From: Picochlorum sp. 'celeri'
Taxonomy: Eukaryota; Chlorophyta; Trebouxiophyceae
Assembly: GCA_010909725.1 (NCBI GenBank)
Contig: JAACMV010000023.1
Span: 372,001 to 436,000, forward strand
Length of the DNA: 64,000 nt
Direction: 5' to 3'
A program made the position numbers and the translations under genes. Below, piece by piece: positions 1 through 11,510 of this stretch (positions are counted from its first letter, which is position 1; the number at the start of each line of letters is the position of its first letter). The notes beneath the pieces are model-generated. The model had not been told where the DNA came from. It saw nothing but the letters and a program-made list of their open reading frames with translations, and did not search any database.

Positions 1-62
1 TTTCATTGATGCATCCACAACAATGTGACTGAAACTGAGCTTGAACAACACATGGTGTGCAG

Positions 63-370
63 GATTTCCCGTACAGTGTAGAGTCTGGGATTGAGCATTA
101 CATTCTCTGGGCAAACGTTCCTCTTGCAGAGAAGGATGTTGAGAGACATGTGCAGCAACAGTTTCCCAACAACACAAAGGACAGTTTGCTGTGGTTTGTC
201 AATCCCATGGAGCTTCAATCAGTGCCAGAGGTGCGTTTGTTGTTTTCTGTGCTCTAGGTATATATATGCGAGTAGTACACTGACGTGTTTCATCATCATC
301 ATGACAGTTATGGCATGCCCACATCATGGCCAACATGGACAACAATGCACGTGTTTTGGATGGAGTCTGA
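63..370 (+). CDS. DUF3605-family protein, 5' end missing
   Basis: This is the 3' end of a gene that begins before the window or in an exon I cannot place. Visible exons are 63-230 and 308-370, with a GTGCGT donor at 231 and an acceptor ending ATGACAG at 307. The peptide has the PY-x(4)-GIEHYILW motif and then a WFVNP-x(2)-L-x-SVPELWHAHI motif, which match the conserved C-terminal block of DUF3605 proteins of fungi and algae. The splice restores the SVPE-LWHAH junction expected in the family, which supports the model. Family function is unknown. Family assignment is from memory of the motif pattern. Confidence 0.65.
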
Positions 371-489
371 AAAGGACTGTGGCAGCAATGTATTTATTTA
401 GTGACTATTTATATAATTGTAGTACATGTAATTCGCATCTGATCTTGAAGATCTAGAACGCAGGGCAGAACTCCTCGTCCTGTCTACCC

Positions 490-1893
490 ATGGGAGTTGG
501 GCGCAGATACAGGCAACCCGCAAGGTGTGTATCCCTATCTGAATGAAAAGATTGAAACTTTATGATAACCTATTGTTGCTTCTATGATCCGATAGTCGGT
601 CTTTGTCGAATATCGTCTCTGCAGTGTTGGGGGCCGTTGTAACGATATTGATCTTCTACATAGCAAACCTGCCCAGTATTCATGATGAGGCCCACGATTT
701 TCATAATACCAGGTATGTATTTATCTCACAGATTCGAGTAGAGCCTCTGTAGCGACGACTGATGCTTGCTTTCATGCCCTTGCAGTGATTTTCCAACTGA
801 CACAACACCCTCTATTTCTGATCATACTGTGACCAGCACGCGTTCACCAGCTGAACAAGTAGAAGGAGGAGATATAGATGGTATTCCTGCAGAATTATAT
901 AGGCCTCCAGGACCACCAAATCCTAGAGCATCGAGCAAATTTTTAGACAAGATACCCACGTGTGATTCCCTAGAGTGCCTCAAGGAGGCTCACGAGTTAC
1001 CACGCGGTGTTGCTAAATTCAACCACCCGCATTTCATTATCATAGGTTTTCAAAAGGCGGCAACCACATCATTATACTCTTATTTAGCGAGGCACAATGA
1101 GACGCTTGCCTCTTCCATCAAGGAGCCTGAATTCTTTGTCAATGGATGCAAATCTCGCATTCCAGAGGGATGTTCGAAGAATGCGACAGTCAAATATATT
1201 CACTATACTCTGAGATCCTGGATATATTTAGATTGGAATGGGACAAAGGGTAGCTTTGAGGGCAGCACGCATATTGTGAGAGCAGGGGAAGAGCTGGCAC
1301 CTAGATTGCTACACATGATGCCTTGGGTCAAGTTGATCGTATCATTGAGGGAGCCGATTTCACGGGCAGCATCCATGTTGATCCATAATGAAGATAGAAA
1401 TAATATGGGATGTCTGGCGAGGTTTAATGACATGGGCAAGTGTCTTTTGAAGAGTTCACAATTGAAAGATCCCAAAGATGGTGGACCAGATTCCTATCAC
1501 GAGGCCTTGGAGCCATGGATTTACACGTGGCCATCGACCCAGTTATTCGTTGTTCAGTACGAAGAATTGACAGATGAAGCGGACGGAGAACAGGAGCTTT
1601 TACGAGTAAAGCAGTACCTGGGCCTGGATCCAACATGGCCCAAGAATGGGGGACTTGAAATGAGGAATGCCCGTCGATTTAAGATCAAGCCAGAGGGATG
1701 GAGTATTTCTAGGCAGGACTATGAAACATTGGTAGAGATTGCAAGGGAGGATATGAGGAAAACCTTGGATGTATTGGCAATCAAGTCATTGGTACAACAT
1801 AGAAAGTCCTGGGAGAGAAGATGGGAGAGCATATGGCAAAGCAATCTGGACTCGTGCGATGATTCTGGAATGTGTAATATGGTGTTATCATAG
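490..1893 (+). CDS. Golgi-type carbohydrate sulfotransferase, tandem copy 1
   Basis: Predicted to transfer sulfate from PAPS to a glycan in the Golgi lumen. Exons are 490-526, 625-712 and 786-1893, giving 410 residues. The short basic exon 1 and the hydrophobic exon 2 (LLGAVVTILIFYIANL) form a type II signal anchor. The 5'-phosphosulfate loop GFQKAATTSL starts near residue 129 and the 3'-phosphate motif SLREPISRAASM near residue 228; both are typical of heparan-sulfate-type sulfotransferases. The C-terminus carries the W-x(3)-WESIW-x-N-L-x-SC block shared with the next two copies. The acceptor sugar cannot be told. Same strand and same exon plan as the paralogues downstream, so it arose by tandem duplication. 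The exon 1 donor was chosen because it keeps the anchor in frame. Confidence 0.85.
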
Positions 1894-2161
1894 TCACTGT
1901 AAAGTAACAATACATTCGATCATCAACCCCCGCACTGATTCGAACATTTCTGCCCTGGTTGACAGGTCCAAGAGAGACTTGCCACATCATCATATGAACC
2001 ATCCAAGAGAATTGTCCTAGAATTTGCATCCCCACAACTTATCCAATGCTCAGAAGCGAAAATCTCGCCATTGATTCATAAACTATTTGCAGTCTTCCAG
2101 CTGAATTACTCGTCTCGTCTTCGCTGCTACTATTTGCTTGTAGAACAACAACAGGATCAAT

Positions 2162-2422
2162 ATGAAGTTGTTTGCCGTCATCTGTGCTATGCTCATGATT
2201 GCATCAGCAGCATATGCCAAGGGCTTGGGAGACAAGGAGTTTTGCTATGCCAAGTCCGTTGAGTACATCTGTGACACCATCAATGTGCTCGATGCATGCA
2301 GGGAAGCCTGCCCAGGTATCACTGACTGCGAATTGATCGTGGCAGTACCAAGAAGCAAGTGCAAGGCCTTTGCCTGGAAGCCAGGACCACAGTTCGAATG
2401 CGACCCAGCCTGCGGAAAGTAA
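2162..2422 (+). CDS. small secreted cysteine-rich peptide
   Basis: An 86-residue protein with a clear signal peptide (MKLFAVICAMLMIASAAYA, cleavage after AYA predicted). The mature part of about 67 residues has eight cysteines, enough for four disulfides, including C-x(3)-C pairs CREAC and CDPAC. I do not recognise the family. It could be a defence peptide, a protease-inhibitor-like knot, a cell-wall protein or a signalling peptide; nothing here decides. It sits between two tandem sulfotransferase genes on the same strand and is intronless, so it is either an insertion into the array or part of a surface-related cluster. Confidence 0.75.
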   Translation: MKLFAVICAMLMIASAAYAKGLGDKEFCYAKSVEYICDTINVLDACREACPGITDCELIVAVPRSKCKAFAWKPGPQFECDPACGK

Positions 2423-2690
2423 ACCCGTGCCTTGTCGCTTACAAACAGAAAGAATCTGATTCACATGAGTGCGTATCAATCTGTGAACATGCAGGAGATT
2501 CTTCACCATTCCAGATGTCCTTGTTCAATGCTGACCATGATTGAATACTCCATTGACAGATCCGTGTAATCTTACCCATCTTTCACTTTTAATTTACTAT
2601 AAATCTAGTATATGGGAAGAATTCAGCATAGAAATATCCCATTTATGCTTGTTTTCTGCTTCTGAAAGCAGTTGCAGATTCAGTTTTACC

Positions 2691-4343
2691 ATGGTTGTCC
2701 CGAATCCTCTCAAGACGGGATTCCAGAGGCCTACGCCGTACGTATATGACATCCATAATATAAATAGTACATATTTTTGAGCTCAATGGACTCGTGTGTG
2801 CAGTTGGGCAATCATTTTGGGAATTGCGTTCGTTGGCGTTGTGTTGTTAAGCCCTTTGATTATGACAATGGATAGAACAGAGATTAAGGAGACAATTATA
2901 GAGTCAAAAGGGTATGGTTTTGATGATATAGATGGCCCACCACTTTCAAACCCGTCGCTGTTTTTGCTATAGAGACGCCTCTTCTCTCTCTGTGTGTGTA
3001 CATACCTGACACTGTTTCTGTTCTTGTTGTTCAGGACTGCCCTGTCCTACTTGAATGCTTGGAGTGGTGGCAGTAAAGATGATGAAGATGTGAATGGGAT
3101 GGAGATTGGTGATGATACGGTTGATTATGATGACTATGATGATGTGGAGAAGGTCCGCCAGGCACCCCCTTCTCCTAGGAAGATGGCGGTGGATGCAGAG
3201 GCTGTTGCGGAGAAATACTTTATGAAATCTCCTCCTCCTCCTCCTTCATCTTCTTCTTCTTCACAAGAAGAAGTAAAAAAGGATGAGGGGAAGAAGGTAG
3301 AAGCAGGAGATGGAAAGAAAAAGTCGAAAACCTTTTTGCAAGCCTTGGCAGTGTGCAAGGATATGGTGTGTGTCCGGGAGGCTCATCTGCTGCCTCGTGA
3401 GGAAGGTGTCACGTATAATTTCCCTCATTTTCTTATTATAGGATTCCAGAAGGCGGCTACAACCTCTCTGCATGTGTACGTATGGCGTATGTTCTCGCGT
3501 GTTCTTCTGATGCTGACACCCTATATCTGTCTCTGCAGGCATTTGGGGAAACATGATGATGCTCTGAGGCCTGCGAACAAGGAGCCCGAGTTTTTCACGA
3601 ATGATTGCAAGAATAATCCTCCTGAAGGTTGTAAGAAGGATGCCAGTGAAAAATACATTACAGAAACCTTGCGACTGGATGATTTCATAGAATCCAAGGG
3701 TTCAAAGGCCACCTATGAGTCTAGCACACATGTTGTTCGTCGGGCTGAGAAGATGGCACCGGCGCTGTACAAACTTATTCCTTGGACAAAGATTATTATA
3801 TCACTTCGTGAACCAATCTCTAGAGCCGCTTCAATGCTGATTCATATGAAGGATGTGTATAATGAAGGGTGTTTGGCAGAGAAGGACCTTGGGTATTGCC
3901 TTCATGCCAGGTCCCAGATCCGTGGATTACATGATGGTACTAATACATATTATGATGCTTTGAGTGAATGGTTTAAACATTGGCCAGCAGAACAGATTCA
4001 TATTGTTCAGTATGAGGAGCTCACGAACCCAGACACAGAGGACTCTACAATCTGGGATGTGAAGGAGTTTATTGGACTGGATCCCAATTTGCCCAAGGCT
4101 GGGTTGACCGTGATTAATGATAGACGATTTAGGATCCAACCTGACGGGTGGCCTATGGCAAAAAAGCAGTATGAGAAGGTCATCAATCTGGTAAAGCCGG
4201 ATGTGGAGGCGACATTAGATTTGATGGAACGTCATGGAAAGGTCAAGGATAGAAAGAAATGGATGGAGCGATGGGAGTCTGTGTGGGCCAAAAATTTGGA
4301 GACATGTGATACAAATGACAAGTGTACCATCAATCTTTCATAG
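2691..4343 (+). CDS. Golgi-type carbohydrate sulfotransferase, tandem copy 2
   Basis: Paralogue of the upstream gene. Exons are 2691-2737, 2804-2911, 3035-3475 and 3539-4343 (466 residues). Exon 2 encodes the signal anchor WAIILGIAFVGVVLLSPLI. A low-complexity stem follows, with acidic, proline and serine runs and a lysine-rich patch; the serine and proline runs come from CTC/TCT repeats near 3228-3260. The catalytic domain has the PAPS loop GFQKAATTSL, then SLREPISRAASML, and ends in WMERWESVW-x(5)-ETC. Intron 3 (63 bp, 3476-3538) interrupts just after the PAPS loop; this intron is absent from copies 1 and 3. Lumenal glycan sulfation is inferred from the family; the substrate is unknown. Confidence 0.85.
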
Positions 4344-4541
4344 ACTGGATCGGTTCTGTAATAATGAATACATCAGTCATTCTCCATGGAATGCCCGGCC
4401 AACTGGTAGCCACTTCGACATTGCTGTTGCTGCAACGACTTTGTCATATGTGTTCGCCGTGTTGTCTCTGCTGCGGCGTAAAGATTTTATCTTTTTTTAT
4501 TATATTGTATTATATTCATCTACTATAATGGACACATAGTG

Positions 4542-6153
4542 ATGATGCGTTCGCCGAAAACAAAGCAGAGTGCAAGGTGCGTTTTGCTGTTTCCAAGACT
4601 CCTCAGAATCTCGGGGGAATGAATGGCGTGTTATTGAGGTTGGGATGAATAACTATGTACTATGTCATGTAGATGGCTTAAGATGGCTGGATTTGCGGGT
4701 GCGGTGTGCGTGGCCCTGGTCCTCGTGTTCAGGTACGGTTGGCGTGGTTGGAGGAATGCTTTTCTCGTGGTGCTCATGTGTGGCTCTTGTTGTCTTATAC
4801 AGTAATGTGGGGGAATATTCTGATCAGGAGGCAGCTGGGTATCCCGGTATCGCGATGAGGACTATGAAAGGTCTCTCTGACGTTTTAACGTCCTTTACAA
4901 GACCAGAATCGTCTCTGCGTAGTGCTTCGGATATAGTAAAGCCAGAGGATTCCTTCAGCCTGAAGAATCAGGAATCGATCATCAGTGATGCCCAGAAACG
5001 AGTGAGATCTGCGGCCAACAGTGATAAAACGATTGAAACTATATCTCGTGCAGCAGATGAGGAAAGTGAGGAACGGGAGGCTGCTCTTGCAGCGATGATG
5101 GGAATCAACCATGGTTCGGAAGATACAAGTGCTGCTCCAATAGATAAGACAGCTGTTCGAGCGCGGCGATCTTTGGACAGGGTTGAAGCTGTACGAGGCT
5201 GTCACACACTGCAATGCTTGAGAGTGGCTCATGAAAAGCCTGCTGGGAAAGCAACCTTCAACTTTCCGCATTTCATGATTGTCGGATTTCAGAAATCTGC
5301 CACAACATCTCTTCATTATCATCTTGTCCGACATCCTAGTATAGCGAGACCTTGGGCGAAAGAGCCAGAGTTCTTTTCGGAGACATGTGGGTATGATATT
5401 GACCAATGTGATCCTGAGGATCTGAAGGACTACATCCAGAGAATTTTGAGGGTCAATAGATATGCCGCATATGATGGTCAGCTAGCTAATTATGAAGCTA
5501 GTACTCATTACTCCAGGGCGGGGCACAAATTGGCACCCATGATGGCACGAGAAATGCCTTGGTTGAAAGTCATCCTGTTGCTTAGAGAACCCATCTCTAG
5601 GGCTGCGTCCATGCTTGTTCACATCCTGGACAAAAATATGATGATAAAAAATCTCGGGCCAGGAGGATGTCTGAAACATAGAAACATGGATTTGGGAGAA
5701 TGCCTGTTGAGAACTTCTCAGATATCGGGACAGAGGAGTTTCCCAACAAACTACTCCACACCATTAGAGGCGTGGCTCACGGCATTCCCGAAAGGGCAAG
5801 TGTATGTTGGACAATACGAAGCCCTCATTGATGATAAGACGCAGAAGGAAGAATTGAGGAAAATCAAGAAATTTATCGGCATTGATCCAAACCTTCCCAC
5901 TGGAGGTGATGCAGAGTTTATGTCTCGAAATTCTAGAAAAGGAAGCATAAACCCAGAGGGGTGGCCTATGAAAAGGGATGTATATCAGCATGCAATAGAT
6001 ATTGTTTTGGAGGATAGTAAGAAGGTTGCACGATTGGTTGACAAGTACGGATTCGCGGATGCCAAGACATGGTTGTCACGGTGGGAGGATGTTTGGCAAG
6101 CAAATATGGATTCGTGTGATGCCCAAGGGAATTGCAAAATTCAACTATCATGA
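4542..6153 (+). CDS. Golgi-type carbohydrate sulfotransferase, tandem copy 3
   Basis: Third tandem copy, 481 residues from exons 4542-4576, 4673-4732 and 4803-6153. Exon 1 gives a basic N-terminus (MMRSPKTKQSAR) and exon 2 the membrane anchor GFAGAVCVALVLVF; both introns are in phase 2, as in copy 1 intron 2 and copy 2 introns 1 and 2. A long stem leads to the PAPS loop GFQKSATTSLHYHL and the 3'-phosphate motif LLREPISRAASML. The C-terminal WEDVWQANMDSC block matches the other copies. An in-frame continuous reading across the introns is also open, but it would destroy the anchor, so the spliced model is preferred. Confidence 0.85.
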
Positions 6154-6229
6154 TCTACGATATACTATTCAGCACTTATACATGTTTCATATTCATTGGA
6201 AAAACAGAATATACGTATAAATAAAATTT

Positions 6230-7792
6230 TTACTCATTCACAGTATTTTTCTTCTTTGCCAGGGCCTGCTTAACTCCTCTGATGAGAAGCTGAGGCTCAT
6301 ACATCCTTCCGAATACCCCTTTATGAATCAAATCAAGTACAACATCCTTCTCATTCCAGACGAGACGCTCTTTGAAAAAGTCCATCAGTTCGTCATCATC
6401 TTTCAGGGAGGCTTCAAGGAAGGCAATCCGATCAAAATCCAAAATGAAACACTTCTCTGCATCCTGCTTCGTTGGAGCACAATCACACCTATCTCTTCTC
6501 GACTTCAAGTCGCTAAACTTATTGTATGTATAATGCAATACAGCCGCTTGCTCTGAAGACCACTCCTTTGGCACAGATAGATAATTATGCCATCGGTGAG
6601 CACCATTTGGCCTTAAACCTTCCTTCACCCTGGCTGCACTCTTACCATTCCCATAGGTTGTAAAATAATTTGGATTTCCTCTTGCAATAACGCCATAGTT
6701 TGAAAAGTATTCCTTCTGGTTGACATGTGCGTAGCTCTTCTTGAACAAAGTCACCTCCAAAAACGGATCCTCCACATGCTCATGCTCTGCAAGCGACTCA
6801 TAGTTTGGAAAGATCAACAGATCCACCGAATCAGGTACTTCCTGAAGTACCTCAATCAATGAGTAACTCTCAGATCCACTTGGGTATATCAATTCATCAG
6901 TATCAATGTGCAAGACCCAATCTACAGAGTCTTCCTTGGCAAATTGAATCCCCACTACAATACACACACAAGATAGACGAATAAGATCACTGCTCCCATG
7001 ACTAGTCAAAGAATGGTCACTAGAATATCAACGCACTTTCCATATTCAAACTCTGTTTGACAAATAGCTCATGATTGCAGGGCTTGTTGAAAAACCCAGC
7101 CAACCATGTCTCATTCCATGCCCTACTTGTTGATTGCTTTTGCGTCAACTCTTCATCCCGAGGAATCACCTTTACCCCAGGCTCTTTTGATAACCGCTCT
7201 ATTGATTCAGGAAGCCCTGCCACACCTTCAGCAAATATATAAAACAAAGACACACCAATGGCCCTATGGTATCCCATCCAGAGAATAATCTGATCCGGAT
7301 GCTCAGATGTAGTCACCATGAAAGCAATTTTTAGTTTCTTACGCTCTTCTTCTGTTGGATCAAGATTCAAATGTATATTATTTTCAAAGGGCACTGGGAT
7401 GGGCCTTTGTCTCCTTGATCTTCTTTCAAACGTATCACCCTTCCTCCCCAAGGACTTCTTCTTTGTGAGCATGGCCTCCAATTTCGGAATACCATCAACC
7501 TCGCGCATGAAATCCTTCTCACTGCAAACATCGATTCGCAGATTCATCAGTATGGATGTAAAGGCATGCTAACATAGCAAAGGACGTACTTGATTAGACC
7601 AGTCTCTGCAAGAAAAGGCACGCTATCCGAACTTCTCTCACTCATATGCAAGATGAGAGCAAATAATGCTAACAAAAGAGGTATCAGAATAATAAATTTT
7701 ACCAATGCCATGTTTTTTGAACTTATAGTGCCATTTTGTGATTTTGAGTACGAGTTACCCACTATCACTGGAACTCCAGTCGTCCGAGCCAT
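6230..7792 (-). CDS. glycosyltransferase family 92 (DUF23-type), type II membrane protein
   Basis: Predicted Golgi glycosyltransferase. Exons read from the minus strand: 7792-7590, 7521-7037 and 6954-6230 (470 residues). The anchor is MALVKFIILIPLLLALFALIL; its own ATG at 7711 is an alternative start that would drop 27 cytosolic residues. The catalytic domain has the family pattern FMVTTSEHPDQIILWMGYHR and, across the second splice, SLNMEMGIQFAKEDSVDW followed by the metal-binding HIDTDEL. GT92 enzymes commonly add galactose, but the donor here is not determinable. It converges on the sulfotransferase array, 76 bp away, which fits a group of glycan-modifying genes. Confidence 0.8.
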
Positions 7793-8205
7793 CTCGCAGC
7801 TCGATTATATCCGCCACGAACTCGTTCAATATCCTTGAATAAATATTTATCAATAAAAGACTCAATCTTTGGTCCCTAGCGAGTGTACTGTTCCACAGAA
7901 GAGTGCTGCAACGTTTTTCTAGTACGTTGAAAAGCGCTCGTGACACATTCTGAGGACACTGTGACCAGATCTGATGCTATTCATGTACCATAAACCATTC
8001 CATTCTGCAGTAAACGCGCCTATGGTCTTGTTTAGGAGCAATGCTCGAGCATATTTTAATGTATGTATTACGGAAGGGACCGGTCCTCAATGCCAATGCC
8101 AAATCCATATGCGGACTGTCGTGTATACCATGTACCTTAATATTTATTATACCATCATTCTTGGTTCGCACAGGCATGGAATAGACGTATTCGGTTTCCA
8201 TCTCC

Positions 8206-9363
8206 ATGTCTCTGGTACAACATTTCAGAAGAAGGAAATTCTTGACAGATATTTGCAAGAAAGCTATTCAATTAGGCCATGAGTATAAAAATAGCAAAGA
8301 ATTAGTCAAGAAGAGATATTTTTCCTCGAGGTCCCAGCAAGGACAGACCGGCTCTTCTGTATTGAGACCAAGTCAAAGGCCAAAGACACTGGTGCCTCAG
8401 AATCATCATGCGTGGCATGGGTCGTATTATTATAATAGCTGGGGTCCTCGGAGAAGTGGATATGTTCGTTTTGACTCGGGTGGTAGGGCGCCGCGAGACT
8501 GGATCCAGAACAAAAGAAACCAGAGGATTGTTTTGATTGTTGGTGCTGGGTGTGTCTACATCTATGTCTCTAGTAGACAGGAGATCCCCTATACGCATCG
8601 CTATCATTCTATATTAGTGAATATAGATACGGAGAGGATGCTTGGTGAACAAGCATTTCGGCAAATCCTTGCAGAGGCAAAGATGAACAGGTCTCTCTTG
8701 CCACCTCATCATATGGCATCACAGATGGTGAGGCGGGTGGGCAAGAGAATTGCTGCTGTCGCAAGTGATGACTATGGAGGAGGATATAAAGAACAGATGA
8801 AGGGAATACAGTGGGAATTTGCTGTTATACAGTCGCCGGATGTAAATGCTTTTGTTGTCCCTGGAGGCAAGGTGGTTGTCTTTACTGGTCTATTAAATCT
8901 CATTCGATCCGAAGATGAGCTCGCCGCTGTTTTAGCACACGAAGTGGCTCACATTGTAGCACGCCATGCTGCTGAACGAATGACGCAGGGGTCAGTGATT
9001 GAATTCATTAGGATGGTTGCCTACCTTGGGTTTGGCATTCCATTGTTCAGTGGACCATTGCAGGCATTGTTCTTTTTGCCAAACTCGCGCCAAGCTGAAA
9101 CAGAAGCAGATACCATTGGAGTGCAACTAGCCGCTCGTGCTTGTTATGACGCGAGCGCTGCAGCAACAGTATTTGAAAAGCTTGGCAGGGAGGAGAAAAA
9201 GTCTGGCATGTCTTCCATCCCCGCATTTCTTAGAACACACCCTGTCACTGAGGAGCGAGTCAGGAATATCAAAGCCATGGTGCCGAAAACATCATTGCTT
9301 GCGGAAGAGAGTGGATGCAACGACATGCAGAGTTTTGCAGACTATGCTAAACGCATCTTTTAA
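8206..9363 (+). CDS. OMA1: OMA1-like mitochondrial M48 metallopeptidase
   Basis: A 385-residue intronless gene. The N-terminus is basic and serine-rich, like a mitochondrial presequence. One membrane segment follows (IVLIVGAGCVYIYVSS), then the PYTHRYHSILVNID stretch characteristic of OMA1. The zinc site HEVAH begins near residue 245 (8938), and the third ligand is in ETEAD near residue 298. OMA1 is an inner-membrane stress protease that processes dynamin-like OPA1 in animals and other substrates in fungi. All catalytic residues are present. It is divergent from the GT92 gene with about 410 bp between starts, and tail-to-tail with DnaJ, 26 bp apart. Confidence 0.85.
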   Translation: MSLVQHFRRRKFLTDICKKAIQLGHEYKNSKELVKKRYFSSRSQQGQTGSSVLRPSQRPKTLVPQNHHAWHGSYYYNSWGPRRSGYVRFDSGGRAPRDWIQNKRNQRIVLIVGAGCVYIYVSSRQEIPYTHRYHSILVNIDTERMLGEQAFRQILAEAKMNRSLLPPHHMASQMVRRVGKRIAAVASDDYGGGYKEQMKGIQWEFAVIQSPDVNAFVVPGGKVVVFTGLLNLIRSEDELAAVLAHEVAHIVARHAAERMTQGSVIEFIRMVAYLGFGIPLFSGPLQALFFLPNSRQAETEADTIGVQLAARACYDASAAATVFEKLGREEKKSGMSSIPAFLRTHPVTEERVRNIKAMVPKTSLLAEESGCNDMQSFADYAKRIF

Positions 9364-9389
9364 AGAAAAATCTAAAAAAATTCAAATCC

Positions 9390-10730
9390 TCAGCTGAACC
9401 ATCCTTTCTTCTTCTTTTTGCTGTCAGTCTCTTTCTGCATACCTTTTAATTGTTCTATCAGCTCCTTTTCCTCTGCACTGACACTCTTTGGAATCTTCAC
9501 TTTGATGTGAACCAAATGGTCACCCCGGGCTGTGGATGCCCCCAACTTTGGCACACCCCTCTTGGACATGACCAATGTCGTCCCTGGCTGCGTTCCGGCA
9601 GGAACTTTTAAATCAACATCTCCATCAACCGTCGTCACTTGCACCGTTGTCCCCAAAATGGCATCAATGTACGATATCTCCTTGTCAGAATGAATGGTTG
9701 TCCCTTCTCTTCGCAACTCTGGATGCGGTTTGACAGCAATGAATACATAAAGATCCCCATTAGGCCCTCCCTTCTTGCCTGCATCTCCCTCACCTCGTAC
9801 ACGCAGTCGACTTCCTTCGTCAACACCTGGTGGTACTCGTAATGAAATCTTCTTTGTTCCTCTCACACGCCCATCACCGCTGCATGTACCACAAGGAGTA
9901 GATGTTTCACCCACACCATTACAGGCTGGGCATGTGGAAACTTGCTGGAAAATACCAAGTGGGGTTCGCACTGCCTGAACCACCTGCCCTTGACCCTCAC
10001 ATGTTGCACATCTGCTTGGTGTCGTTCCTGGCTTCACACCAGACCCGTCACATGTGGAACATTTCTCCAACCGAGACACCTCCACTTCCTTTTGACATCC
10101 AAACACAGCTTCGGAAAAGTCCAACTTGATATCATGGCGCCGATCATCCCCGGCAACAGGCCTATTCCTTGCTCTGGCTGCTCCTCCACCACCCATACCA
10201 CCCATGCCTCCCATGCCTCCCATACCTCCCATACTCCCTCCAAAGAAACTCTCAAATATATCCATAGGATTGGTAAAATCAGATCCCATGCCACCAAATC
10301 CAGCTCCACCCATGCCTCCTCCTTTCAACCCATCCTCCCCAAATCGATCATAAATAGACTTTTTCTCTTCATCCGACAACACCTCATATGCTGCAGAAAT
10401 ATCCTTAAACTTGGCCTCAGCATCAGGCTCCTTATTCACATCGGGATGGAACTTTCTCGCCTTCTGACGATACGCAGACTTGATCGTCTTTTTATCCGCA
10501 TCCCGAGACACACCCAATATCTCATAAAAGTCTCTAGAAGCATGTGTTACCACCGACGACCCCCGGCTCCTTCTCTGACAAGAGTGCCCACCATGCAGTC
10601 TACGACCACCTGATAACAGTATTGTACTACTAGGAATAGCAACACGTGCTCTACAAACGGCCATCGACCTCCTCGTTCCACATGTGTTCCTAGCTGTCTG
10701 AGAGCAGCACAATGGCTGACGCATCATCAT
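9390..10730 (-). CDS. type I DnaJ (HSP40) co-chaperone, probably organellar
   Basis: A 446-residue protein from the first ATG at 10730. An N-terminal extension rich in Arg, Ser and Cys looks like a transit peptide. The J domain follows ([16 protein letters not shown], with the HPD triad in KFHPDVN), then a Gly/Met-rich linker built of GGM repeats. The zinc-finger domain has four C-x(2)-C-x-G-x-G units ([32 protein letters not shown]), then the substrate-binding domain. It stimulates an HSP70 ATPase. The bacterial-type architecture fits a plastid or mitochondrial member; the plastid is my guess. The GGM repeat at about 10190-10235 may vary in length. Confidence 0.85.
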   Translation of the reverse strand: MMMRQPLCCSQTARNTCGTRRSMAVCRARVAIPSSTILLSGGRRLHGGHSCQRRSRGSSVVTHASRDFYEILGVSRDADKKTIKSAYRQKARKFHPDVNKEPDAEAKFKDISAAYEVLSDEEKKSIYDRFGEDGLKGGGMGGAGFGGMGSDFTNPMDIFESFFGGSMGGMGGMGGMGGMGGGGAARARNRPVAGDDRRHDIKLDFSEAVFGCQKEVEVSRLEKCSTCDGSGVKPGTTPSRCATCEGQGQVVQAVRTPLGIFQQVSTCPACNGVGETSTPCGTCSGDGRVRGTKKISLRVPPGVDEGSRLRVRGEGDAGKKGGPNGDLYVFIAVKPHPELRREGTTIHSDKEISYIDAILGTTVQVTTVDGDVDLKVPAGTQPGTTLVMSKRGVPKLGASTARGDHLVHIKVKIPKSVSAEEKELIEQLKGMQKETDSKKKKKGWFS

Positions 10731-11510
10731 TCCACCGCACAACCTGCATTATTATACACCATTATAGTAAAGTATTCAAATTAATGCATAAACAAGCCAT
10801 ATATGCGAATAATGCCAACGCATTCACTGATTAAAAAGACAATGCACTTGTATACCACAAACAGGCACGTACGTCATTCATACAATCGACTAGCCCAATA
10901 AAACAATGTATATTGAGTATCAGAAAAGAAATGAAGCATTCTGGTGGGCCCATTTGCTCATCTGGAGGGAGAATGCTGTTGCTGCATTGGTGGTGGTGGG
11001 CACAGTAGTGGACACGATATTCGGGAGACCTGTCTCACAGGCGTCCTTTCCATTCTGATTCGTATGAATACACAAACTCACTGCCAGCCAACCAAACACT
11101 AGTAAAAATATCATGTACGTTGTTATGATTACAGTTGTAGTAGACGGGGATGTGAGAAACACACGTGTTTACCCATTCGTCGTGGCGTGCGGCTGCGGCG
11201 AATTTTCTTTTGGGTATTTCTGCTCTGGATTTGGGATGGGATGGGGCAGATGAACAGATTATATTTGTTATCTGATATGTAATGGGTCTTTGGTTGAGAA
11301 AGAGGCAACGTGTCGGCGCGATGTTGAGCCTTTGTTGCGCAAGGCATCGCTCTTGCTTCTTCTTCTCTGCCCGATGGATCTATTGTCATGATATAGTACT
11401 ACATATGATATCATCATGATAATAATGCTAGTATTCGTTGTGGTCTGACGCAATTCTGTTCTGATGTGCAGTTCTTTGAGTAGTATTCATAGTTGCCAGA
11501 CACAATAACC
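10731..11510. other. intergenic stretch between DnaJ and RPS5, no secure gene
   Basis: 780 bp with no gene I can defend. Two competing small reading frames lie here: a 50-codon plus-strand frame at 10906-11058 with one hydrophobic segment, and an 80-codon minus-strand frame at 10920-11162, also hydrophobic. Being antisense to each other they cannot both be typical genes, and neither has a recognisable family. It should contain divergent promoters and the 5' leader of RPS5; a GCAG acceptor at about 11470 suggests a leader intron. Confidence 0.4.

Noticed and set aside
10190..10260. GGM repeat in DnaJ as a mobile or satellite repeat
   Set aside because: It is the normal Gly/Met linker of a type I DnaJ.
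10906..11162. Hydrophobic small frames on opposite strands (50 and 80 codons)
   Set aside because: They overlap antisense, neither has a recognisable family or clear splice support; one may be real but I cannot choose.
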